From Verrucomicrobiota bacterium (GTDB taxonomy: Bacteria > Verrucomicrobiota > Verrucomicrobiia > Chthoniobacterales > Chthoniobacteraceae), in assembly GCA_003402745.1 (NCBI GenBank), contig QQND01000019.1, positions 1 through 42,829 of the forward strand: 42,829 nucleotides of DNA. The letters are read 5' to 3'. The position numbers and the translations under genes are program-made. The notes beneath the pieces were generated by a model. The model saw only the letters and a list, made by a program, of their open reading frames with translations, was not told where the DNA came from and made no database searches. This document shows, piece by piece, positions 24,530 to 33,900 of this stretch. Position 1 is the first letter of the stretch. The number at the start of each line of letters is the position of its first letter.

Positions 24530-27283
24530 ATGATGACGAGCGCACAGATCCGCCAAAGCTTTCTCGATTTCTTTCGTAGGAAACAACACACCCTCGTACC
24601 CTCTTCCAGTCTGCTTCCGGACTCACCCAACCTGCTCTTCACCAACGCAGGGATGAACCAGTTCGTGCCCTTCTTCCTCGGGCAAAGGCAACCCGACGTC
24701 ACCCACTGGGCCTCTTCAACACCCGCTCTCGATACCCGAGCCGCCGACACTCAAAAATGCATCCGTGCCGGTGGCAAACATAACGACCTCGAAGATGTCG
24801 GACTCGACACCTATCACCACACCTTCTTTGAGATGCTGGGGAACTGGTCTTTTGGTGATTACTTTAAAAAAGAGGCCATCCAATGGGCTTGGGAGCTCAT
24901 CGTTGAAATCTGGAAATTTCCTCCGCAACGGCTTTACGCCACCGTCTACCAGCCGGATCCCGCGCTGGGCGACCCCGCATCGCGCGACCAGGAAGCATGG
25001 GAACTCTGGGCAGATCTCTTCCGCAAAGCCGGGCTCGACCCCGCTGTACACATCGTTAACGGCAACAAAAAGGACAACTTCTGGATGATGGGTGACACCG
25101 GTCCCTGTGGCCCGTGCTCCGAACTACACGTCGACCTTACTCCTTCGGGCGACACCCGCGGTGCCCTCGTTAACAAAGGCTCCGCTGAATGTATCGAAAT
25201 TTGGAACCTCGTTTTTATCCAGTTTAATGCCAACCCGGACGGTTCCTTTTCACCGCTGCCTGCCCAGCATGTTGATACCGGCATGGGCTTCGAACGCGTG
25301 TGTTCCATCATCCAGGGAACGCGCAACTTTGAAGAATTCAGTAACGTCTGTATTTCCAATTACGAAACCGACGTCTTCCGCCCGATTTTTGACGAACTGG
25401 AGAAACTCAGCGGCAAACATTACGCCAGCACACTGCCCCAGTTAAACGCTGCCGGCCAGTATGTTGCCGTCACACCGCAAGAACAGCTCGACGTCGCCTT
25501 CCGCGTCATCGCAGATCATATTCGCACCCTTTCTTTCGCCGTCGCCGACGGCATCCAACCCGGCAACACAGACCGCAACTACGTGCTGCGCCGCATCCTG
25601 CGCAGGGCCATTCGCTACGGACGTATTCTCGGCTTCCGCGAACCCTTCTTTTTCAAACTCGTGCCGGTGCTCGCCCGCACCATGGGCGATGTGTTTCCAG
25701 AAATTCGCTCCCGCCAGACTTTTGTGGAAGAAATTCTCAAGCGCGAAGAAGTCGCTTTCAACAAAACCCTGGACCGCGGCATCACCCTCTTCAACGAAGA
25801 AATCACCCGTCTCGAAATCCTCGGCTCCCGCGCCGTCTCGGGAGCCTTTGCCTTCCAACTCTACGATACGTCGGGCTTCCCCCTCGACCTCACAGAACTG
25901 ATGGCGCGTGAACGCGGCTTCAGTGTGGACACTGCCGGCTTCGAAGTCCTAATGGACCAGCAACGCGCCCGAGCCCGGGCCGCTCAAAAGAAAGAGATCA
26001 TCGAACTGTCTCAAATCGAAACAGTCTCCCACACCAAGTTTGTCGGCTACGACTCTCTCTCCACCGAAGCTTCCGTTCTCGAAGTCGTTTCCGTAAAAGA
26101 TAAAACAGCAGTCATCCTCGACGTATCCACCGCTTACGCCGAAATGGGCGGCCAAATCGGAGACGCTGCAGTTTTGGAAGCCGGAGCAGATTATTGGCAG
26201 GTGACCAACACCACTAAAAGTGGTCCGATCTGGTTGCACTTCATTGAGGGAGACCACGCTCCCGCAGTCGGACAAACTGTCTCTCTTTTTGTAGATACGG
26301 GTCGCCGCCGCGCGGTGGAAAGACATCACTCTGTGACGCACCTTTTGCATTGGGCTTTGCATGAAATCGTTTCCAAAGACGCCTCTCAAAAAGGCTCTTT
26401 CGTTGGCACGGAAAAGCTGACATTCGACTTTTCCAGCGCAGCTTTAACACCTTCTCAAGTGCTTGATGTCGAAAAACTTGTGAATGAACGCGTGCTGGAG
26501 AACGCTCCTGTTCTTTGGAGTGAACTTCCTTATGCAGAGGTTAAACAGCACCATGATATCCAGCAGTTCTTCGGTGAAAAATACGGGGACATCGTCCGCG
26601 TGGTTCAGATCGGCGGCACCCTTGGAAAACTGAACGGCTACTCCATGGAGCTGTGCGCCGGTACGCATGTGAAAAGTACGGGCGAGATAGGGCTTTTCAG
26701 AATTCTTTCCGAAGGCGCTGTCGCCGCGGGCATCCGTAGAATTGAAGCCGTTGCAGGTTTTCCTGCCTACCAGAATTCTGTCGCCGAAACCTTGCGCTTG
26801 AAAGCAATCGCTTCACTGGCGGGGAGCCCTCTTTCGGACCTGGAACGTAAAATCGAATCTTTACTGCAACACCAGAAGGACCTTGAAAAGGATCTAAAAG
26901 CGGCTCACCAACGCGAAGCCGCTCACACGGCTTCCCGCCTTCTTGCGGGTGTGGAGACCTTGCAAGGAACTCCCGCACTGCTTGCCACGCTGCCTGATGC
27001 CTCTGGCGAGGCTCTTCAGGACATTGCCGATGCACTTAAGGGCCGTTTCGAAGGTGTTCTTTTCCTGGCCAGCTCCCACGGCGGTTCTGTGTCTTTGCTC
27101 GCATCCGTCAGCCCTTCATTTGTCTCCCTCTTTGCAGCAGGCAAACTCATTCAAGCTGCAGCACCCCTTGTCGAAGGCAAGGGCGGAGGAAGACCCGATG
27201 CCGCTCGAGGTGCTGGCCGCAATATTGCTGCGATCCCTCAAGCGCTTGCTTTAATCAGGCAGCTTCTTTCAAGTCCGGCTTAA
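24530..27283 (+). CDS. alaS: Alanine-tRNA ligase
   Basis: A 917-residue class II aminoacyl-tRNA synthetase with the full catalytic and editing architecture. Motif 1 region is LLFTNAGMNQFVPFFLG, and TQKCIRAGGKHNDLEDVGLDTYHHTFFEMLGNWSFGDYFKKEAI is the standard AlaS motif-2 region. The editing site has RHHSVTHLLHWALHE and LCAGTHVKSTGEIG with the Cys and His of the zinc site. A C-Ala domain ends the protein. The second in-frame Met at 24533 is equally possible. The third-codon base use becomes less GC-rich toward the 3' end. It charges tRNA-Ala and is essential. Confidence 0.97.
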   Translation: MMTSAQIRQSFLDFFRRKQHTLVPSSSLLPDSPNLLFTNAGMNQFVPFFLGQRQPDVTHWASSTPALDTRAADTQKCIRAGGKHNDLEDVGLDTYHHTFFEMLGNWSFGDYFKKEAIQWAWELIVEIWKFPPQRLYATVYQPDPALGDPASRDQEAWELWADLFRKAGLDPAVHIVNGNKKDNFWMMGDTGPCGPCSELHVDLTPSGDTRGALVNKGSAECIEIWNLVFIQFNANPDGSFSPLPAQHVDTGMGFERVCSIIQGTRNFEEFSNVCISNYETDVFRPIFDELEKLSGKHYASTLPQLNAAGQYVAVTPQEQLDVAFRVIADHIRTLSFAVADGIQPGNTDRNYVLRRILRRAIRYGRILGFREPFFFKLVPVLARTMGDVFPEIRSRQTFVEEILKREEVAFNKTLDRGITLFNEEITRLEILGSRAVSGAFAFQLYDTSGFPLDLTELMARERGFSVDTAGFEVLMDQQRARARAAQKKEIIELSQIETVSHTKFVGYDSLSTEASVLEVVSVKDKTAVILDVSTAYAEMGGQIGDAAVLEAGADYWQVTNTTKSGPIWLHFIEGDHAPAVGQTVSLFVDTGRRRAVERHHSVTHLLHWALHEIVSKDASQKGSFVGTEKLTFDFSSAALTPSQVLDVEKLVNERVLENAPVLWSELPYAEVKQHHDIQQFFGEKYGDIVRVVQIGGTLGKLNGYSMELCAGTHVKSTGEIGLFRILSEGAVAAGIRRIEAVAGFPAYQNSVAETLRLKAIASLAGSPLSDLERKIESLLQHQKDLEKDLKAAHQREAAHTASRLLAGVETLQGTPALLATLPDASGEALQDIADALKGRFEGVLFLASSHGGSVSLLASVSPSFVSLFAAGKLIQAAAPLVEGKGGGRPDAARGAGRNIAAIPQALALIRQLLSSPA

Positions 27284-27315
27284 CAGCCTGCCTTCCACCC
27301 CATGCTTCGTTTCCA

Positions 27316-28059
27316 ATGAATCCGTTAGAACAACGCATTCAATATAAGTTTCGCAACTCCCTCCTTTTGGCGGAAGCGCTAACTCATCCCAGTCTAGGAT
27401 ACGAAACCCAACGGCATCATTTTGACAATCAACGGCTGGAATTCCTGGGAGACGCTGTTCTTCAGTTGATCTTCACCGAATTCCTTTTTGATTCTTATCC
27501 CGATCTTCCGGAAGGCGAACTGACCAAATTACGCGCTCGGCTGGTTTCCAGAGACGGTCTTCGTGTGAACGCGGAAGCTCTGGATCTCGGCAAGTATCTG
27601 ATGATGGGCCGCGGCGAGGAGGCCACAGGCGGCCGCAACCGGGCTTCCGCGCTCGCAGACGCCTACGAGGCTCTCATTGGTGCCCTTTACCTCGATTCCG
27701 ACTACGTGACGGTCCGAAGGATCGTCTTGACCGAAACACGCGCCCGCCTGGAGGACCTCATTGTGGAGGATCCTTCCGCCAATCCCAAAGGCCGCCTTCA
27801 GGAAATCCTTCAAGCTGTTACCCCACGCAGTCCCGTCTACGAGGTTGTCGAGCAATTTGGTCCTGAACACATGAAACAGTTCATTTCGAGGATTCTTTGG
27901 GAAGGTGTTGAACTCGCTCGAGGCACTGGAAGAAGTAAAAAAGACGCGGAGGTCCAGGCAGCCCGCAAAGCCATAGAACTTCGTTCGTGGGAAACGGTCT
28001 CTATCGAGGTGGTACAGCTCCCGGCTTCAGCTACCAACAACTCACCCGACAACCTGTGA
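27316..28059 (+). CDS. rnc: Ribonuclease III
   Basis: A 247-residue double-strand-specific endonuclease that processes rRNA and other structured RNAs. The catalytic domain has the signature NQRLEFLGDAVLQLI and the second metal-binding block ALADAYEALIGALYLDSD. The C-terminal dsRNA-binding domain runs from NPKGRLQEILQ through SRILWEGVELARGTGRSKKDAEVQAARKAI. The start is 32 bases after alaS, so the two may share a transcript. Its stop codon overlaps a DnaA-box-like 9-mer that opens the following gene-poor interval. Confidence 0.96.
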   Translation: MNPLEQRIQYKFRNSLLLAEALTHPSLGYETQRHHFDNQRLEFLGDAVLQLIFTEFLFDSYPDLPEGELTKLRARLVSRDGLRVNAEALDLGKYLMMGRGEEATGGRNRASALADAYEALIGALYLDSDYVTVRRIVLTETRARLEDLIVEDPSANPKGRLQEILQAVTPRSPVYEVVEQFGPEHMKQFISRILWEGVELARGTGRSKKDAEVQAARKAIELRSWETVSIEVVQLPASATNNSPDNL

Positions 28060-28347
28060 ACAAGTCCCAGCAAGTTCCAACAACTCGGGTGCACTTCCGG
28101 AAAGAAGGGAGTTATTGGTCTTGTATCGCAGGTTGTTGGCCCCTGCTTTTTTGCCATAACCCCATCTTTACAAACGTTTTCCGTGTTGATCCTAAGGGTT
28201 GTTCACAACCTTAAGAAGAAGAAGAATGATTTAATTTTTCTCTCTCTCTTAAAGAGCTGTGAACAACTACGGGTTGTCCACGGGCGAAACCCTTTTTTTA
28301 TTCAGCCATGTGCGAGTGTGGTAGAGTGTCATTCTTACAAGGCCGTC
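28055..28347. other. Candidate replication origin (DnaA-box-like cluster and AT-rich stretch)
   Basis: This 288-base gap after rnc has no gene. It contains three copies of TTGTTCACA or its complement (28055-28063 minus, 28199-28207 plus, 28258-28266 minus), each one mismatch from the DnaA-box consensus TTATNCACA, and a fourth weaker copy TTGTCCACG (28274-28282). The 28211-28255 stretch is AT- and purine-rich and could be an unwinding element. The parS sites 15-18 kb to the left fit an origin-proximal position. Purine skew seems to change sign here (see findings). No dnaA or dnaN gene is adjacent, so this is a candidate only; a regulatory region with chance boxes is the main alternative. Confidence 0.35.
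28271..28299 (+). terminator. Weak terminator-like hairpin
   Basis: GGGTT (28271-28275) pairs with AACCC (28288-28292) and is followed by seven T. The stem is only 5 base pairs with a 12-base loop, so it may be chance, but it sits where the rnc transcript would need to end. Confidence 0.3.
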
Positions 28348-30309
28348 TCAAAGCGAGGCGCTGACAGAATTTATTAAACCGCCAATTTCGAGATTAGATC
28401 GCCAGTCTGAAAACAATGCCGCTCGTGTGCGTAAGATAAGGGAATCTAAAAGACGGAGCGGCGCATCGTAAACGGCTTCCAAGCCACCTTCCTGACCGGC
28501 GCCAAAATGCCGGGAAAAGCTCTCAGAACCCAGACCCGGGAAAAAACGACAGATCAAAGCCAGCGTGTCCCACCACAATTGTGGAGGGATCGCGGCCAGA
28601 GCTTCTTCTGAAGAAAGCGGAGTAAAAAGAAGATGTTGAGGGCCCAACTTATCCAGCCTGTGAGGCTCCTCGGAAAAAGTCTTTTCGATAATAGTGCCAA
28701 GAGAAGCTGCTGGGGCCCGGTCGAAAACAGTTCGAGTCAAACTCAGGAGAGCGTCCAAAGCAAAAGGCAAGGGTATTTGTGTATTCGCAACAAGGATTTG
28801 TGTGGCGAGAACGCCCAGGGAATATAAGTCCACAGGAGAACTCAGGGAAGGAATCATGGAAAAAGGCAAATGACTGAAAGTAGAACCCACTGCCGATTGG
28901 AGAGCTGAGAGCGAGGCGTTTGAAAATGAACGAGGCAGAGTTTTTAAAATCGCTTCGCCGCTTTTGATGGATTTCGATCGGGGATCAAAAAAACCGTGAA
29001 GATCCACCAATTCTGAGGAAAGTGGGACTTGCAAACAGACAAGAACATCAGCAACTGCAGCAAGATTTTCTGAAGAAGATAGGGAGACTTCAAGGCAGAC
29101 GTCCCCGTTCTCAGAGGGAAGAATTCGCAAGATCCGAATCGAACAATGACCTTGAACAGCCTTATTCAACGCCTCGGGCTGATAAATCGATAACGAAGCT
29201 GCCCCACGACGTTGATACACCGTAGAGAGAGTTCCCGGCACCGTCAGAGAAACCGCGTCAGAAGGCTGCAAAAGATAAACCTTGGCATTCCAGAAAGGAG
29301 GTAAACCGTCAGCACCGTTTTCAAACCGCACGCCAAAGCTGGCGGCGCAAAGGTTGAAAAAAGGAAGTTGAAGAAAACGTGTGGAACTTTGCACGCAGGA
29401 CACAATTTGTCGCAAAAGAACGAGTTTCAAATGCAACGTTTCGAGCAAACAACCCGCGCGTCCAGCGCGCGCTGAAATGAGGAATGCGGCTCCCTGCTGG
29501 AGATAATCAACCCGGCTCAGATCCTCGTAAATGCCACTCAGGACAAGGGGTTGTTTCGCGTTTTCAATGCCAGGCCAAGGAATACCTCCTAGAAGAGCAA
29601 GATGCTGCTCCAAACTCACTGGAATAAGACGGCGTACAATCAGCCTAGGCGAAGAGCTGAACAACGAAATTTTAACGGCTGATGAAGAAGAAGCGGTCTC
29701 GGCGGATTGAAACGGATTCGAAGACGGGTTTATTTTACGAAACTCGGTTTCACCAGTTTCCAAAGAACAAGAAAGAAAACGCTCGTGGCTTGCGTGATAT
29801 GAAGGAAGTCCGGCTGCTGCCAGAAGGGTGTCATCGGTGCACAGCTTCCAGGGTTGACCAGCAGTGTTCTCAGATAGGGAGGTGGTATTTGTCGCCAGCG
29901 ATATTACGACTGGCTGAAGATGGGCGTTAACGAAAGAAGTGTGAATATAACAATCCGGAGCCGAATGTTTTAAATTAGCCGCCAACCTTGCCCATTCCAA
30001 ATCAAGAAGGTGATTCAACGGCGGTGTACCGAAGGTTGGAGAACACAGGGCGCTCGCACCTGTTTTTTGCAGCCAAAGCTCCAGCCAATCCAGAACCTTC
30101 CCTTCGGCATCCGTGACACAGCCTAACACGACGCTTGCAAGAGTGGTTTCACGAAGCGTCAGAAGAAAACCCGCGAGAGGATCGGGGGTGACGCGCAGCG
30201 CAAGGCAAACCTCTAATCCCAGCAGAGAGCTTACAGGCTGGATCGGAACGGCCCTCAAGTGAGACGGTAAACCTAAAGGGTGAAAAAAATGAATCTCTCT
30301 TTCAGTCAT
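28348..30309 (-). CDS. Kinase-like protein of unknown function, divergent from the type VI locus
   Basis: A 653-residue soluble protein read leftward from an ATG with an AAAGG ribosome-binding site 6 bases upstream. No enzyme family is assigned. In the second half, SPVDLYSLGVLATQILV matches protein-kinase subdomain IX (D-x-Y-S-L-G-V-L), and the sequence around it could be the C-lobe of a degenerate kinase. I find no glycine loop, no HRD and no DFG motif, so it would be a pseudokinase at best. The N-terminal ~250 residues resemble nothing I know. It is transcribed away from the lipoprotein gene at 30427 across a 117-base shared promoter region, which suggests a regulatory role in the same system. 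The GC content is clearly lower than in the left part of the window. Confidence 0.6.
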   Translation of the reverse strand: MTEREIHFFHPLGLPSHLRAVPIQPVSSLLGLEVCLALRVTPDPLAGFLLTLRETTLASVVLGCVTDAEGKVLDWLELWLQKTGASALCSPTFGTPPLNHLLDLEWARLAANLKHSAPDCYIHTSFVNAHLQPVVISLATNTTSLSENTAGQPWKLCTDDTLLAAAGLPSYHASHERFLSCSLETGETEFRKINPSSNPFQSAETASSSSAVKISLFSSSPRLIVRRLIPVSLEQHLALLGGIPWPGIENAKQPLVLSGIYEDLSRVDYLQQGAAFLISARAGRAGCLLETLHLKLVLLRQIVSCVQSSTRFLQLPFFNLCAASFGVRFENGADGLPPFWNAKVYLLQPSDAVSLTVPGTLSTVYQRRGAASLSIYQPEALNKAVQGHCSIRILRILPSENGDVCLEVSLSSSENLAAVADVLVCLQVPLSSELVDLHGFFDPRSKSIKSGEAILKTLPRSFSNASLSALQSAVGSTFSHLPFSMIPSLSSPVDLYSLGVLATQILVANTQIPLPFALDALLSLTRTVFDRAPAASLGTIIEKTFSEEPHRLDKLGPQHLLFTPLSSEEALAAIPPQLWWDTLALICRFFPGLGSESFSRHFGAGQEGGLEAVYDAPLRLLDSLILRTRAALFSDWRSNLEIGGLINSVSASL

Positions 30310-30426
30310 ATAACCTTTTCATATCAAAGCGTGGCTTTGCAGAAAGTAAACCTGAAGAACGTTACATGACATTATGCGTTGCGTGAGCAGATAGTTTTTG
30401 TAACCTTAAACAAATCTTCATCTGCT

Positions 30427-30933
30427 ATGATGCCCCGAAAAGTTTCTAGCCCGACCTTTTTATCGCACATTAACGTTCTGTTTTTGTTGTGTTTAGGGGT
30501 GTTGTTGAGCGCCTGTTCAAGCTTGCAGGAAGTCAGGGTAAGCGCAGCTCCCAGTCTTAGAAGAGCTTCCATTCAGGTGGATATCGCGGGTGTTAATCAG
30601 TTGGAACGAGGCATTGTGGAGGGTGCACCCATCAGCAAATATTTTCAGCCTGGCAACACCGTCCGGCTTGGATTGCAGACTCAGGCAATGCGTTTCGGAG
30701 GAGACCAACCGTTTTCGCAGTCTGTAACGGCAGAAAGTCCAGTTTGGAAGGGCTGGTTAGCTAAGAAGTCGGTCGACATTGTTGTACTGGCTGACGTACC
30801 CGGAGTATTCGACGACCTTCCAGGAGAAGCGGATCCACGCCGCAAAATACTCCCTTTGAGCGGGAAAACCGCTCCAAAAGGGGTGGTTAACTTGGAGATC
30901 TTCGAAGGGGGACTGCGCTTCTCAAACCCATAG
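30427..30933 (+). CDS. Lipoprotein in the TssJ position of a type VI secretion locus
   Basis: A 168-residue exported lipoprotein. It has an N-terminal signal (INVLFLLCLGVLLSAC) ending in a lipobox LSAC, so the Cys becomes the lipidated first residue. The mature domain is beta-rich: SIQVDIAGVN, ISKYFQPGNTVRLGLQ, SVDIVVLADVPGVFDD and GVVNLEIFEGGLRF. TssJ is an outer-membrane lipoprotein of about this size with a beta-sandwich that anchors TssM. Sequence similarity to canonical TssJ is not obvious to me; position and architecture are the basis of the call. The two adjacent Met codons (30427 and 30430) are both possible starts; no ribosome-binding site is clear. Confidence 0.55.
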   Translation: MMPRKVSSPTFLSHINVLFLLCLGVLLSACSSLQEVRVSAAPSLRRASIQVDIAGVNQLERGIVEGAPISKYFQPGNTVRLGLQTQAMRFGGDQPFSQSVTAESPVWKGWLAKKSVDIVVLADVPGVFDDLPGEADPRRKILPLSGKTAPKGVVNLEIFEGGLRFSNP

Positions 30934-30960
30934 TCACGACCGACTTCCCAAGGATACAAC

Positions 30961-33900
30961 GTGTTTGTATTTGGAACGTTTCGTGCAAAATCGGAGATAG
31001 GATGGGGAAAATTCTCCATCGTGTACGAAGCCGAGTCGACCGGAGCGGCAGGGCCGACCGTCATAAAAAGTGTAAGTTTACAGTCGCAGGAACAGGACTT
31101 TTTAGAGGGTGTTAACGCCGCCTCTTTCCACAAGGCGGTGGAAAGACAGAAAAGGGCACACACACACGGGTGTAAGGGCGTCCTGCCTATTTTAGCGAGC
31201 GGGAGGGAAGGGCTTTTTGGTTTTTATGTAACGCAGAGATGTTCGCGGTCACTTCAGGATTGGATTTCACAGAGGGTTCACCTTCCGATTGGCACCCTTG
31301 AAAGCATTGCTTCCGGGGTCCTTCAGATTCTGGAAACATTGAAGGAAAAAACTAGAGCAGGCCACGGGAACTTGAAGGCCGCCAACATTTTGACCCTCGG
31401 TACGGGAGACAAGCTGGAGCTTCTCGTAACTGATTTCTCCGCCGAGGATCTTCCCCCGGCCAGAGATTTGCAGGCACTGGGCTTGGTCCTTGTCCAACTG
31501 GTCTTACGCCGCAGCATGGAGACGGTTGACTGGCCCGTCCCCCAATCTCGGGAATGGGCGCAGTTCGGCACTGAGGGCGAGGCGTGGCGTGCGTACTGCA
31601 ATTTACTGTTGGACCCAGCATTTGGCGCGCAGCCGGACAGCCTTTCTGCCGCGCGTGTGGTCCTTCCAAAGCAGAAGAAAAAAACGAGGCGGTGGGCTAA
31701 AATTGCAATTGGCACCGGTCTAGGATTTGCAGCTTTGGCGTGCGGGTTCGTGTTCTTCAAAGCCGAGCCGCCGCCAGCCCCGGTGAGTGGCGAAGCATGG
31801 GAAGTATTCTGTGAAGAGTACGACCAGTGGTTCGGCTATTTTTGCAGCCATGCTGGGGAATGGCGAAACAAGGCTGAAAAAAATGCATATTTGAAAGAGC
31901 AGATGGTTAAACGGCTCGACGAAGTTCGGGGCGAAAAAGATCTGAAAGAGGCGTTCGATCCGCGCAACATTATTGCCGAAAGTGGCAGCTCAAAACGCGG
32001 CGACCCTAAAAGCTTCGCGCCAGATTTACCCAGTCTCTCGGCTAAAGAGTTGAGCCGCGTCAACCGAGCGATGCAGGCGGTGGCGCTGGTAAAAACGGCG
32101 GTTGAAGGGTGGCCTGAACCGAAGGAAATGCAAAAAATGTTGAGCGAAGGTGGACCGACAGGTCTGAAACTCGACAACGCCTTTGTCCCGAAATGGGGTA
32201 TCGAACTGCCGGTATGGCTCGCCTTAAACGTGGGGCTATCGGACGCCTGGAAAAAACTTGGAGAACACGAGAAATACTTAAACGCTTTCAACAATGAATA
32301 TGTAAAAAGCGCCTCCAAGAAAACTCTGGAGGAAGCGCAGAAAGCGGAAACATTGGGCGACCTTGAGGGGCTCCTTCAGGAGGCGAGCAACAATGCTCTG
32401 GAACTATCAACGTTCTTGAAGGCCAATCCAGAGGATCTGGAAAAAGAACGGCTTGATGCCGTGAGTATCGACTATCGAGGCAAGTCTTTGGCGGTCGCTA
32501 AGGAATGGCGGCTGCGTGCCGAGGAAACCATGCTTAAACCCAAAACTTGGTTGGCCAATCTGAGCAAGCCAGTCGGAAACCGTTCACGAGTGGTTCAGAC
32601 AAAATGGGAGGGAATAAAAAAAACCGCCTTGGAAGGTGTCACTGAAGCGACACTGGAAGCCAACCGGCCTCGATTCCGGGAGTTGAAGGATCAACTTGGC
32701 AGATGGGGCGCGCTCTTATCCAGAATCGATGAGGAATTTCCAGCGGCCACGTTAAACCCGGATACCGCCCAGAACCAGACGCTGCGTGTTGGTTTGCAAA
32801 AAGTGGCGGAAGAAACGCGGGAGCAATTCTTAGCGGGCCTCCTCCAAAATTTTCCTCAATCCTCCGCGAATTTTCAGGCAAACTTGCTTGAAGGTGTGGA
32901 GGCTTCAACGAGTGTACAAAAGTGGACGGCCACCTTGAGCAAGCTCTCTAAAATTCCGGAAGAGAGCGCAAAAGTTCAAACACTGCTTGCCAACGGATAC
33001 GGGTTGGAAGAGGGCATAAGCGCAGCACAAACCACGCTCCAACAGGCGGGGCAGGCCGAACCGGCTGCGGTGGCTGCGGCTCTTAACCTGCCAGAAATCA
33101 GAGAGCTTCTTTCCGTTGTGGAGGTAATGGCTCGCATCGCCACCACGGACACGCAGACGCTCGTGCAGACGCTCGTGCAGACGCTTGGAAACGCTCGGGT
33201 ATCTGTGGCGCTTGCCATATTGGCCAAGTTAGAAAAACAAGCGTGTGAAACGGAGGCCGCTTGGAAAAACTTCAAGGCTGCGGCCGATCTCGTATCCGCC
33301 CGAGTTAAAGAGAATATTCGGGCCGAAGAGCGCCAAAGTTTGCTTTTAAAACAGGTGTCGGAAGCCACCACTCAGCAGTGGTTTTCGGTCTTCAGGCGAT
33401 ACGATCCCGACCAGATGCGAAAGATGGTCGCAATCAAAGAGCAGGCGCAGCTCGCGGCCGCCGGCTTCACCGGGCGTGACCGCTACAACCTAGCGGTTTT
33501 GAAAGCACAAGATGCATTGGCCCAAGGGCAGGGGTTTGAGCCTGCGACCGTGCGCACCGATTTTTTAAACGAGGTGGCAAACCTCTCAGACCCGGGATTG
33601 GTGGCTGAACCCGCCGTGTCTACGCTCTTAGCGGGGCTGAAGCCCCTGACTTTTAGTGCAGACCGGAAAGCGTCCGCTGAAAACAGTAAGCCCATTCAGA
33701 GAGGATGGCGTTTGGTTTCCGAGAAGTCGGTGCCAGAACAGTCCGCGTTTCTTCGTTGGCAGGGGCGCAAACAGCTGCACGAGATGAGCTTGGTGCGTTT
33801 CCAGAGAGCTAACGGCACCTCATTTTTCCTGGCCAGCTCGGCGGTATCCCTCGGGCTAGCCGCTGACTGGCTGGAGCGGGAAGATGTTAACCTCCCGCTC

